Source: Actinomadura viridilutea | GTDB taxonomy: Bacteria > Actinomycetota > Actinomycetes > Streptosporangiales > Streptosporangiaceae | Assembly: GCA_003001795.1 (NCBI GenBank) | Contig: PVNI01000012.1 | Span: 1 to 64,000 of the forward strand | Direction of reading: 5' to 3' | Length of the DNA: 64,000 nucleotides | In this document: positions 40,993 through 48,345 of the stretch, piece after piece | Layout of the letters: the number at the start of each line of letters is the position of its first letter | How positions within the stretch are numbered: the first letter of the stretch is position 1 | Position numbers and translations under genes: made by a program | Notes under the pieces: model-generated | Told to the model about the DNA's origin: nothing | What the model saw: the letters and a program-made list of their open reading frames with translations, nothing else | Database searches by the model: none

Positions 40993-42765
40993 ATGAGCGA
41001 CACGCCGGACACCACCGACGCCGCGCCGCCGGGCGGCCGGGCGTCCGCCGAGGTCCGCGCCGCGGACGACGCGCGCGCCGACAACGAGACCCGCGCCGCT
41101 GACGACAGCCGTGCCGCGGCCGCGGCGGGGGCGTCGACCCCCCAGGGCGGCGAGCCCGCGCCCGCGGGGCTCGGCGTGCTGGGCTGGCTGCGCTGGGGAT
41201 GGCGCCAGCTGACCTCGATGCGCACCGCGCTGGTGCTGCTGTTCCTGGTGGCGCTGGGCGCGGTGCCCGGCTCGATCCTGCCGCAGCGGGGGCAGGCGCC
41301 CGAGCGCGTCGCCGACTATTTCGAACAGCACAAGACCCTGGCGCCTTGGCTGGACCGCTTCTCGCTGTTCGACGTGTTCGCCGCGCCGTGGTTCGCGGCG
41401 ATCTACATCCTGCTGTTCGTGTCGCTGGCCGGGTGCGTGATCCCGCGCGCGTTCCAGCACTACCGGGCGATGCGGTCGCGTCCCCCGGCGGCGCCCCGGA
41501 ACCTGCTGCGGCTCCCGCAGTCCGCGTCGTACGAGACCGACGCGACGCCCGACGAGGCGCTGGCGCAGGCGCGCACGCTGCTGCGGCGCCGCCGCTTCCG
41601 GGTCGACGCGGGCGAGACGCCCGGCGCCGGCGGCTGGGTCGCCGCCGAGAAGGGGTACCTGGGCGAGACCGGCAACCTGGTGTTCCACCTGGCCCTGCTG
41701 GCGCTGCTGTTCGCGCTGGGCATCGGCAACGCCTTCGGGTACCGCGGCAGCGTGCTGGTGACCGAGGGCAAGGCGTTCGCCAACTCGCTGGCGCAGTACG
41801 ACCAGTTCACCCCGGGGCGCCGATTCGACAGCGGCGACCTGGCCCCGTTCTCGTTCCGGCTGGAGGACTTCACCGCCACCTACGAGACCAAGGGGGAGCG
41901 GCGCGGCCAGGCCACCGATTACGTGGCAAAGCTGCGCTACCGGGAGACCCCCGACGCGCCGGAGACCCGCTACGACCTGCGCGTCAACCACCCCCTCAAC
42001 GTGGGCGGCGCCAAGGTGTACCTGATCAACCACGGGTACGCGCCGGTGTTCACGGTGCGCGACGCCAAGGGCAACGTCGCCTACCAGGACGCCGTGCCGT
42101 TCCTGCCGATGGAGCAGCGCACCTACACCTCCGAGGGCGTCGTCAAGGCCCCGGACGCCGAGCCCGAGCAGCTGGCGTTCTACGCGATCCTGTGGCCCAC
42201 GGCGGTGTCGGCCAAGGACGGCAAGCAGATCGTCTCCGCGTTCCCCGCGGCGCTGCGCCCGGTGGTGACCATCACCGCGTTCAAGGGCGACATCGGCCTG
42301 GACTCGGGGACCCCCCAGTCGGTGTACCGGCTGGAGGGCATCGGCAAGACGCTGCACCCGGTGAAGGGCGGGCAGAAGCTGCTGGAGCCCGGTCAGACGT
42401 TCACGCTCCCCGACGGCTCCGGCTCCATCACGTTCGAGGGCGTCCGGGAGTGGGCGAGCCTGTCGGTCAACCACGACCCGGGCCGCCTGCCCGCTCTGGT
42501 CGCGGCCATCCTGGCCGTGGCGGGCGTGGCCGCGTCGCTCATGGTGCGTCGCCGCAGGGTGTGGGTCCGTGCGCGGGCCGCGGGCGACGGGCGTACCGTG
42601 GTCGACGTCGGCGGGCTCACGCTCGGCCACCCGACATCCGAATTCGACGACATCGTCACCGCGTTGCGCGGGCCCCGGGACGCCGCCGGGGAATCCGGGC
42701 CCGGCGCCCCTGCCACGGCCGGGTCCGGCGGGGCGGACGCGTCGGCAACCGAACCGAAGGAGTGA
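40993..42765 (+). CDS. resB: Cytochrome c biogenesis protein ResB (Ccs1)
   Basis: With CcsA forms the system II haem exporter and cytochrome c synthase. The 590-residue product has an Ala/Asp-rich N-terminal tail (about 1-60), membrane helices near 75 (TALVLLFLVALGAVPGSILP), 140 and 235, a large extracytoplasmic domain, and a last helix near 505 (PALVAAILAVAGVAASLMV). The motif LVFHLALLALLFALGIG carries the conserved membrane His. Equivalent to Rv0528. ATG 40993. Confidence 0.94.
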   Translation: MSDTPDTTDAAPPGGRASAEVRAADDARADNETRAADDSRAAAAAGASTPQGGEPAPAGLGVLGWLRWGWRQLTSMRTALVLLFLVALGAVPGSILPQRGQAPERVADYFEQHKTLAPWLDRFSLFDVFAAPWFAAIYILLFVSLAGCVIPRAFQHYRAMRSRPPAAPRNLLRLPQSASYETDATPDEALAQARTLLRRRRFRVDAGETPGAGGWVAAEKGYLGETGNLVFHLALLALLFALGIGNAFGYRGSVLVTEGKAFANSLAQYDQFTPGRRFDSGDLAPFSFRLEDFTATYETKGERRGQATDYVAKLRYRETPDAPETRYDLRVNHPLNVGGAKVYLINHGYAPVFTVRDAKGNVAYQDAVPFLPMEQRTYTSEGVVKAPDAEPEQLAFYAILWPTAVSAKDGKQIVSAFPAALRPVVTITAFKGDIGLDSGTPQSVYRLEGIGKTLHPVKGGQKLLEPGQTFTLPDGSGSITFEGVREWASLSVNHDPGRLPALVAAILAVAGVAASLMVRRRRVWVRARAAGDGRTVVDVGGLTLGHPTSEFDDIVTALRGPRDAAGESGPGAPATAGSGGADASATEPKE

Positions 42766-42769
42766 CCAG

Positions 42770-43816
42770 GTGAGTAGCGCCGAGCTCGCCGAGCTGAGCG
42801 ACAAGCTCATGTTGAGCACCGTCGTGCTGTACATCGTCGCCATGGTCGCCTACGCGGCCGACCTGGGCTTCCGCCGCCGCCCGGCGGACGCCGAGACCGG
42901 GGCCGAGGTCGAGGTCGAGACCAAGACCAAGACCAAGGCCAAGGTCGAGGTCAAGGTGGCGGCCGGCGTCGGAGGCCGCGGCGGCGCGGACGCGGCCGCG
43001 GTCGCGGTCGACGACAGGGCCGCGGCGGCCGCCGGTTCCGGCGCGGCGGACGCCGACGACGCGTCCCAACGCCGCGAGGTCGACTGGGCGCGGCTGGCCG
43101 TCGTGCTCAACGTGCTGGGCTGGGGCGCGCACCTGGGCGTGCTCGTGACGCGCGCGGCCGCCGCCGGCCGGTGGCCGTGGGCGAACATGTACGAGTTCCT
43201 CACCGCGATCGCGTTCGCCGCGGTGACCGCCTTCCTGATCGTCATGTGGCGGTCCGGGGCCCGGTTCCTCGGCGCGTTCGTGATGCTGGCCGCGGTGGTC
43301 GCGCTCGGCGTCGCCAACATCTGGCTCTACGACTCGGTGGGTCCGGTCGTCCCGGCGCTCAACTCGTACTGGATCGCCATCCACGTCAGCGCCGCGATCG
43401 TGGCGACCGGCGCGTTCACCGTCGCGGGCGCGGCCACGGTCCTGTACATGCTCAAGTCGCGGCGGGAGGCCAAGGGCGGCGCCGCCGAGGGCGTGTGGGC
43501 GCGCATCCCGGCGACCGGGACCCTCGACCGGCTGGCGTTCCGCGTCACCACGTTCGCCTTCCCGATCTGGACGACCGCGATCGTCATGGGCGCCGTCTGG
43601 GCGGACGAGGCGTGGGGCCGCTACTGGGGCTGGGACCCCAAGGAGATCTGGTCCTTCGTCACCTGGATCGGGTACGCGGCCTACCTGCACGCCCGGGCGA
43701 CCGCCGGGTGGAAGGGCCGTCGCGCCGCGGTCCTGTCGCTGGTGGCCTTCGCCGCGCTGCTGTTCAACTTCTTCGGCGTCAACTACATGTTCTCGGGTCT
43801 GCACTCCTACGCCTGA
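42770..43816 (+). CDS. Cytochrome c biogenesis protein CcsA/CcsB
   Basis: Haem-handling partner of ResB. The 348-residue product has about eight membrane helices and the tryptophan-rich WWD motif WGRYWGWDPKEIWSFVTW near residue 285, with conserved His in HVSAAIV and HARATAG. Between helices 1 and 2 it carries a long charged low-complexity insert (EVEVETKTKTKAKVEVKV). Start GTG 42770 is eight bases after AAGGAG. Equivalent to Rv0529; last gene of the operon. Confidence 0.93.
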   Translation: MSSAELAELSDKLMLSTVVLYIVAMVAYAADLGFRRRPADAETGAEVEVETKTKTKAKVEVKVAAGVGGRGGADAAAVAVDDRAAAAAGSGAADADDASQRREVDWARLAVVLNVLGWGAHLGVLVTRAAAAGRWPWANMYEFLTAIAFAAVTAFLIVMWRSGARFLGAFVMLAAVVALGVANIWLYDSVGPVVPALNSYWIAIHVSAAIVATGAFTVAGAATVLYMLKSRREAKGGAAEGVWARIPATGTLDRLAFRVTTFAFPIWTTAIVMGAVWADEAWGRYWGWDPKEIWSFVTWIGYAAYLHARATAGWKGRRAAVLSLVAFAALLFNFFGVNYMFSGLHSYA

Positions 43817-43855
43817 CGCGCAGGGGGAGCGCGCCCGGCGCGCGCGGAGAGGAGG

Positions 43856-44170
43856 TCAGGCGCGGCCGTCCTCGCCGCGCAGGCGGCGGTCCAGCTCGCG
43901 CAGGAAGGCCGGGTCGTCGTCGGGGCCCTTGGGCGCGTCCGGGCGGCTGTCGGCGCCCGGCCAGGCGCCGGACATGCCGACCGCCAGGGGACGGCGGGGG
44001 CGGCCCAGGATCAGCCACAGGGCCGCTCCGGGAAGGGCACCGAGCAGCACGATCAGAAACCAGCCGAACTTGGGCAGATGGCGTACGTCTCCCTCATCGG
44101 TGCTCAGCACGTCGAACAGGCAGAACAGCCACACACCGACCAGCGCGAGAGCAAGCAGCGCGTACACCAT
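43856..44170 (-). CDS. Small membrane protein with PLDc_N domain
   Basis: The 104-residue product has two membrane helices (MVYALLALALVGVWLFCLFDV and FGWFLIVLLGALPGAALWLIL) separated by a short acidic loop, the PF13396 PLDc_N pattern, and a cytosolic acidic/basic tail. It has no phospholipase domain. The function is unknown. Start ATG 44170 fits the -10 box. Confidence 0.85.
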   Translation of the reverse strand: MVYALLALALVGVWLFCLFDVLSTDEGDVRHLPKFGWFLIVLLGALPGAALWLILGRPRRPLAVGMSGAWPGADSRPDAPKGPDDDPAFLRELDRRLRGEDGRA

Positions 44171-44176
44171 GACACG

Positions 44177-44182
44177 AGGGTA
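44177..44182 (-). promoter_or_regulatory. -10 element for the PLDc_N gene, leaderless
   Basis: On the minus strand TACCCT ends six bases before ATG 44170; no Shine-Dalgarno is present. Confidence 0.5.
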
Positions 44183-44223
44183 ATCCCTAACTGGCCGGGA
44201 TGACGGGGAGTCGGTCGGGGGCT

Positions 44224-44229
44224 TACCCT
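44224..44229 (+). promoter_or_regulatory. -10 element for the metalloprotease gene
   Basis: TACCCT lies 41 bases before ATG 44271, predicting a leader of about 35 bases that contains the GAGGAG Shine-Dalgarno. Confidence 0.4.
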
Positions 44230-44270
44230 GCCACAGGGGCCCGAAGCAGGCCCGCTGACAGAGGAGCCCG

Positions 44271-45221
44271 ATGCGCTTCAGAGGCATCCACCGCAAGCTC
44301 CGGGAGAGCAGGGGCAGGGACGCGACGTACTCCCCGTCGCCGCCGGACTCGCCCCCGGAGCCGGTCCGGGGCACGCGCCGGGTGCGGCCGCGGACCAACC
44401 AGCCGCGCGACCGCTTCGGCCGGTTCCGCAAGGCCGGGCGCGACGACGAGTTCACCGCCGCGGCCGCCGACGCCGCCGGGCCGGACGCCCCGGCCCGCGG
44501 GGTCCGGCCGCCGCGCGGCAGGCGCGTCGGCCCCGGCGACGGCTTCTCCTGGAGCGACTACGAACTCGACGATCCGCGGCCGCCGCGGGCCGAACCGCAC
44601 CCGCCGGGCGTGCCGCACCCCCCGGACGGGCGGCGGCACTGCGGCGTCCTGGAGAGCATCCTGCACCGGCAGTGGGACGCCCGGCAGGGCCCGCCCACGC
44701 CCGAGGTGATCCGCGCGGTGGAGAGCCTGGCGGCCCTGCCCGACCCGCTGAAGGTCAAGCTGGCCGCCGGGCTGGACGGCATCTACGTCGGGCCGGGCGG
44801 CGTCCCCCAGCTGGACGACATGGGCCACCTGCGCGACCGGCCGCTGCCGTCCGGCACCGCCACCTGGGACGTCTGCGCCGGCGCGTACGGCGACCGGAAG
44901 ATCGTCGTGGGCGACCGGCCGTCGCCGACCCCGGACGTGATGATGCACGAGGTCGGCCACGCCCTCGACGACATCGACGGCGGCCCGGACGGCTGGACGT
45001 CCGACAGCCCGGAGTTCCGCGCCCTCTACGACCGGGTGCGCCCGCATCTGGCGAGCGACTTCCACAAGCAGCCCGACGCGCTCGGCCGCCGCGAGTTCTT
45101 CGCCGACGCGTTCGCCGCGATCTCCTCCCGCCAGCGCCCCGCTCTGGTCGATATGCTCGCCGGCGACATCCGGCTGGCGCTGGACGTCATGCTCTTCTTC
45201 AACCGACGCTTCGGAATCTGA
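44271..45221 (+). CDS. Zincin metalloprotease, anthrax-lethal-factor-like (ATLF) type
   Basis: The 316-residue product has a long Pro/Arg-rich disordered N-terminus (about 1-125) and then a helical and zincin region. The zinc site is VMMHEVGHALDDIDGGPDGW (HExxH near residue 228). A downstream RREFFADAFAAISS offers the third ligand Glu, the arrangement of ATLF/Pro-Pro endopeptidases. There is no signal peptide, so secretion would need another route. ATG 44271 follows GAGGAG. The next gene, 109 bases on, is a small charged protein that could be a partner. Confidence 0.75.
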   Translation: MRFRGIHRKLRESRGRDATYSPSPPDSPPEPVRGTRRVRPRTNQPRDRFGRFRKAGRDDEFTAAAADAAGPDAPARGVRPPRGRRVGPGDGFSWSDYELDDPRPPRAEPHPPGVPHPPDGRRHCGVLESILHRQWDARQGPPTPEVIRAVESLAALPDPLKVKLAAGLDGIYVGPGGVPQLDDMGHLRDRPLPSGTATWDVCAGAYGDRKIVVGDRPSPTPDVMMHEVGHALDDIDGGPDGWTSDSPEFRALYDRVRPHLASDFHKQPDALGRREFFADAFAAISSRQRPALVDMLAGDIRLALDVMLFFNRRFGI

Positions 45222-45330
45222 CATGCCGATCCCCGCGACCCGCGACGCGACCCGCGACGACGACCGGCCGACCCGCTCCGGCGAACGGCGCACGCCGACG
45301 CGCGACGACCAGCACCGAAGGTGATCGACG

Positions 45331-45606
45331 ATGTACGTGATCCGGCTGCCCGACGGCAGGCTCCGCGTTCCCCGCAGCGTCCTGGCCGACTCCGCGGAGG
45401 GATCGGGACGGATCATCGCCCAGGCGTATGTGGAGATCGGTCCCGACGACCCCGACTACGACCGGCTCCTCGGCCAGTCGCTGACCGAGGAGGAGCTGGA
45501 GGAGAAGCGCCGCCGGTGGCGGGACGAGGACGCGGATCTACTGCGCCGGTTCGAGGAGTGGAAGGCGGGCGTGGAGGGCGACGGCCCGTCCGGGGCGGAG
45601 GGGTGA
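45331..45606 (+). CDS. Small charged hypothetical protein
   Basis: The 91-residue product (MYVIRLPDGRLRVPRSVLAD) has a short beta-rich start and a long Glu/Arg-rich helix (TEEELEEKRRRWRDEDADLL). There are no cysteines or membrane segments. It starts at ATG 45331 with AAGGTGA before it. Same strand as the metalloprotease; an inhibitor or chaperone role is a guess. Confidence 0.6.
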   Translation: MYVIRLPDGRLRVPRSVLADSAEGSGRIIAQAYVEIGPDDPDYDRLLGQSLTEEELEEKRRRWRDEDADLLRRFEEWKAGVEGDGPSGAEG

Positions 45607-45677
45607 TCGCGGGACCGGGCGCCGGGCGGAGGGGTCGCCGCCGGGCGGACCGGGCCGGACGGACCGGCCGCGCCGGG

Positions 45678-45881
45678 TCAGCGCGCCGAGTGCTCGGCGA
45701 CCGGCTCTTCCCCGCGCAGCAGCGCGTGCACTTCCGACTCGCGGAAGCGGCGGTGGCCTCCGGGAGTGCGGATGCTGCTGATCCGGCCCGCCGCGGCCCA
45801 TCGGGTGACCGTCTTCGGATCGACCCGGAAGAGGGCGGCGACCTCTCCGGGGGTCAGCAGGCGCTCGCTGGTGCTTTCCAC
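45678..45881 (-). CDS. bldC: Developmental regulator BldC
   Basis: The 67-residue MerR-like winged helix protein reads LLTPGEVAALFRVDPKTVTR, WAAAGRISSIRTPGGHRRFR, matching Streptomyces BldC almost residue for residue. BldC binds direct repeats cooperatively and delays sporulation in Streptomyces. It starts at GTG 45881 behind GGGGGAGAG. The upstream DNA (45900-46030) is unusually AT-rich for the window and probably contains the promoter. Confidence 0.95.
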   Translation of the reverse strand: MESTSERLLTPGEVAALFRVDPKTVTRWAAAGRISSIRTPGGHRRFRESEVHALLRGEEPVAEHSAR

Positions 45882-46151
45882 GTTGTCTCTCCCCCTTTGT
45901 CCCGCTCTCGGTGCGGGTGGACTGGTTTCTAGTGTGGCGGTTCAAGACCGATTTCTCCCTTGTTTTCGTAAAAGATCACCGAGCGTAGTCGCTTGACCTG
46001 CGTAAATAACGAGAAGTAAAGGAGACATCGGTCTCGGCGGCCACAGCGGTCCCGGCAGCGCGCTGGAATGTTCCGCCGCCCCGCCGGCGCCCCGACCCGC
46101 CGTGACCGCGGCATTCCGGTCGGTGCTTTCCGGCCGGCCCGGCGGGGCGCA
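45882..46151. other. AT-rich divergent promoter region of bldC
   Basis: About 270 bases between bldC and the dehydratase gene. The part at 45950-46025 (for example TTGTTTTCGTAAAAGATCAC and GCGTAAATAACGAGAAGTAA) is strikingly AT-rich against the local background. Exact promoter boxes were not resolved. Confidence 0.5.
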
Positions 46152-46157
46152 TAGTCT
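46152..46157 (+). promoter_or_regulatory. -10 element for the dehydratase gene, leaderless
   Basis: TAGTCT ends seven bases before ATG 46165, with no Shine-Dalgarno. Confidence 0.5.
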
Positions 46158-46164
46158 CCCTTCC

Positions 46165-47124
46165 ATGTCGGATCTTGTGTCCCTGGCGGACATCGAGCGG
46201 GCGGCGGAGCGGCTGGCGGGAGTCGCCGCGCGGACCCCGCTCATCGCCTTTCCGTCGACCGACCCCGCGCTCGTCCTGAAGGCCGAGTCGTTCCAGCCGA
46301 TCGGCGCATTCAAGGTGCGCGGCGCATACGCGACGATTTCGGCGCTGCCCGAGGAGCGGCGCGCCCGCGGCGTGGTGACGCACTCGAGCGGCAACCACGC
46401 ACAGGCCGTCGCTTACAGCGCGCGACTGCTCGGTATCCGCGCGGTGCTGGTCATTCCGCACACCACTCCGGGCGTGAAGGTCGACGCCTGCATGAAGCAC
46501 GGCGCCGAAATCGTCTATGTGGAACCGACCATGGAGGCCCGGACCGCCACCGCGGCCAAGCTGGCCGAGGCGCACGGCTTCACGCTGATCCCGCCGTTCG
46601 ACGACGAGCGGATCGTCGCCGGGCAGGGCACGGTGGGACTGGAGATCGTCCAGGACTGCCCGGACGTCGAGGCGGTGCTCGTCCCGGTGGGCGGCGGCGG
46701 GCTGCTGTCGGGCGTGGCCGCCGCGGTCAAGGCGCTGCGTCCGAAGGCCAAGGTGATCGGCGTCGAGCCGGAGCTCGCCGCCGACGCCCGGGACTCGCTG
46801 CGCGCCGGCCGTCCCGTCGCGTGGGCGCCGGAGGAGACGGGCCGCACCGTCGCCGACGCCCTGCGCGTCCAGTGCGTCGGCGAGGTGCCGTTCGCGCACA
46901 TCCGCGAGTACGTCGACGACATCGTCACGGTCACCGAGGACGAGATCCGCCAGGCGATGCGCCGGCTGGCCCGCGAGGCCCGCCTCATCGCCGAGCCCGC
47001 CGGAGCGGTGGGGGCCGCCGCGTACCTGTTCCGCCGCCACGAGCTGCCGGACGCGCGCACCTACGTGTCGGTCCTGTCGGGCGGCAACGTCGACCCGGCC
47101 CTGTTCCTCGACGTCTACGCCTGA
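46165..47124 (+). CDS. Threonine/serine dehydratase-family PLP enzyme (possibly serine racemase)
   Basis: The 319-residue fold-type II PLP enzyme has the Schiff-base lysine in GAFKVRGAYA near 52, SSGNHAQAVA, the phosphate-binding loop VPVGGGGLLSGVA and VSVLSGGNVDP. There is no C-terminal ACT-like regulatory domain, so it is a catabolic threonine/serine deaminase or a serine racemase type rather than biosynthetic IlvA. Start ATG 46165 by the -10 box. Its last 23 bases are repeated twice downstream. Confidence 0.88.
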   Translation: MSDLVSLADIERAAERLAGVAARTPLIAFPSTDPALVLKAESFQPIGAFKVRGAYATISALPEERRARGVVTHSSGNHAQAVAYSARLLGIRAVLVIPHTTPGVKVDACMKHGAEIVYVEPTMEARTATAAKLAEAHGFTLIPPFDDERIVAGQGTVGLEIVQDCPDVEAVLVPVGGGGLLSGVAAAVKALRPKAKVIGVEPELAADARDSLRAGRPVAWAPEETGRTVADALRVQCVGEVPFAHIREYVDDIVTVTEDEIRQAMRRLAREARLIAEPAGAVGAAAYLFRRHELPDARTYVSVLSGGNVDPALFLDVYA

Positions 47125-47169
47125 CGTACCTCGACGTCCACGCGTGACGTTCCTCGACGTCCACGCCAG
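47104..47169. repeat. Three tandem copies of the dehydratase gene end
   Basis: Units 47104-47126, 47127-47149 and 47150-47169 share the core CCTCGACGTC(T/C)ACGC; the first two also share TGACG. The first is the last codons and stop of the gene; the second repeats the stop as well. They diverge at only a few positions. Confidence 0.85.
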
Positions 47170-47240
47170 AACCGGCGCCGTCGCCAACGGCCCGGGCGGT
47201 GGCGGGGCAGGCGAGGGGCGGGGGTACGCTCGAAAACGCC

Positions 47241-47486
47241 ATGCGACCCGTCCTCGTCTACACCGCCGCCCGCCTGGGCATCTTCCTGGCCACCGCGGGC
47301 GTGCTCTGGCTGACGCCGCTGCAGAAGGCGCCCCTGTTCCTGCTGCTGGGCGCGCTGCTCATCAGCGGGTTGATCAGCTACGTGCTGCTGTCCGGCCAGC
47401 GCGACGCGATGTCGGCGGCCGTGGTCGCGGCCCTGAACGAACGCCGCCGCCGCTTCGAAGAGGCCCGCGCCAAAGAGGACACCTGA
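47241..47486 (+). CDS. DUF4229 small membrane protein
   Basis: The 81-residue product has two membrane helices (MRPVLVYTAARLGIFLATAG and APLFLLLGALLISGLISYVLL) and a charged C-terminal helix (LNERRRRFEEARAKEDT), as in the actinobacterial DUF4229 family. That family is typically near menaquinone genes; menG follows after 21 bases. A TACGCT -10-like box lies at 47225-47230. Confidence 0.88.
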   Translation: MRPVLVYTAARLGIFLATAGVLWLTPLQKAPLFLLLGALLISGLISYVLLSGQRDAMSAAVVAALNERRRRFEEARAKEDT

Positions 47487-47495
47487 CGCGCCCCA

Positions 47496-47501
47496 TAGGG
47501 T
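47496..47501 (+). promoter_or_regulatory. -10 element for menG, leaderless
   Basis: TAGGGT ends six bases before ATG 47508. It lies in the short gap after the DUF4229 stop. Confidence 0.5.
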
Positions 47502-47507
47502 GGGGCC

Positions 47508-48209
47508 ATGACCCGCGCCTCTCTCGACAAGCGGCCGAGCGACGTGGCCGCGATGTTCGACCGCACCGCCGAACGCTACGACCTGCTCAACAGCCTCATG
47601 ACCGGCGGACGCGACCGGCGCTGGCGGCGTGAGGTCGTCAGGGCGCTGGACGTCGCGCCCGGTGAGACGGTGCTGGATCTCGCGGCCGGCACCGGCACCT
47701 CGGCGGTGCCGTTCGCCGCCGCCGGAGCCCGCACGGTCGCCTGCGACTTCTCCCTCGGGATGCTGCGCGTGGGGACGCGCCGCAACGGCGGGACGGAGGG
47801 GCTGCGGTTCGTGGCCGGGGACGCGCTGCGCCTGCCGTTCGCCGACGGGGCGTTCGACGCGACCACGATCTCGTTCGGGCTGCGCAACGTCGCCGACACG
47901 GTCGCGGCGCTGCGGGAGCTGCGGCGGGTCACCCGCCCGGGCGGACGGCTGGTGGTGTGTGAGGTCAGTCACCCGCCCAACGCGCTGCTGCGCTTCGGGC
48001 ACCGGCTGCACCTGCGGTTCGGGCTGCCGATGCTGGCCAGGGTGAGCTCCAACCCCGACTCCTACCGCTATCTCGCCGAGTCGACGCTGGCCTGGCCCGA
48101 CCAGGCGGCGCTGGCGCGCCTGCTGCAGGAGGCGGGGTGGGCGTCGGTGCGCTGGCGGAACCTGACGTTCGGGGTGGTGGCGCTCCACCGCGCGGTGAAC
48201 CCGGGGTGA
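47508..48209 (+). CDS. menG: Demethylmenaquinone methyltransferase
   Basis: Adds the ring methyl group in the last step of menaquinone synthesis. The 233-residue UbiE/MenG protein shows MFDRTAERYDLLNSLMTGG, the SAM motif VLDLAAGTGTSAVPF, FDATTISFGLRNVAD, and the late motif NPDSYRYLAESTLAWPDQ. Its product feeds the reductase and complex I genes just downstream. Confidence 0.94.
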   Translation: MTRASLDKRPSDVAAMFDRTAERYDLLNSLMTGGRDRRWRREVVRALDVAPGETVLDLAAGTGTSAVPFAAAGARTVACDFSLGMLRVGTRRNGGTEGLRFVAGDALRLPFADGAFDATTISFGLRNVADTVAALRELRRVTRPGGRLVVCEVSHPPNALLRFGHRLHLRFGLPMLARVSSNPDSYRYLAESTLAWPDQAALARLLQEAGWASVRWRNLTFGVVALHRAVNPG

Positions 48210-48283
48210 CGACGTGCACGGGTGGCTGGGACCGGTCCAAAAACGGGACGGGGCCGAAGTACCCATCCACCGTCAAGAAGGAA

Positions 48284-48289
48284 TAGACT
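48284..48289 (+). promoter_or_regulatory. -10 element of the reductase-nuo operon
   Basis: TAGACT predicts a transcription start near 48296, directly upstream of the Rex operator at 48304, so Rex binding would block initiation or early elongation. Confidence 0.45.
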
Positions 48290-48303
48290 CGCGGACGAAA
48301 ACC

Positions 48304-48321
48304 TTGTGAAGTACTTCACAA
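48304..48321. promoter_or_regulatory. Rex operator (perfect palindrome)
   Basis: TTGTGAAGTACTTCACAA is a perfect 18-base inverted repeat, extended to 20 with flanking C and G, and fits the Rex consensus TTGTGAA-N4-TTCACAA exactly. It lies 24 bases before the start codon of the reductase gene that leads into nuo. In S. coelicolor Rex represses nuo, so the site links this operon to the rex gene at 26630. Confidence 0.9.
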
Positions 48322-48345
48322 GCGAACGAGCTGAGAAGGAACGCT

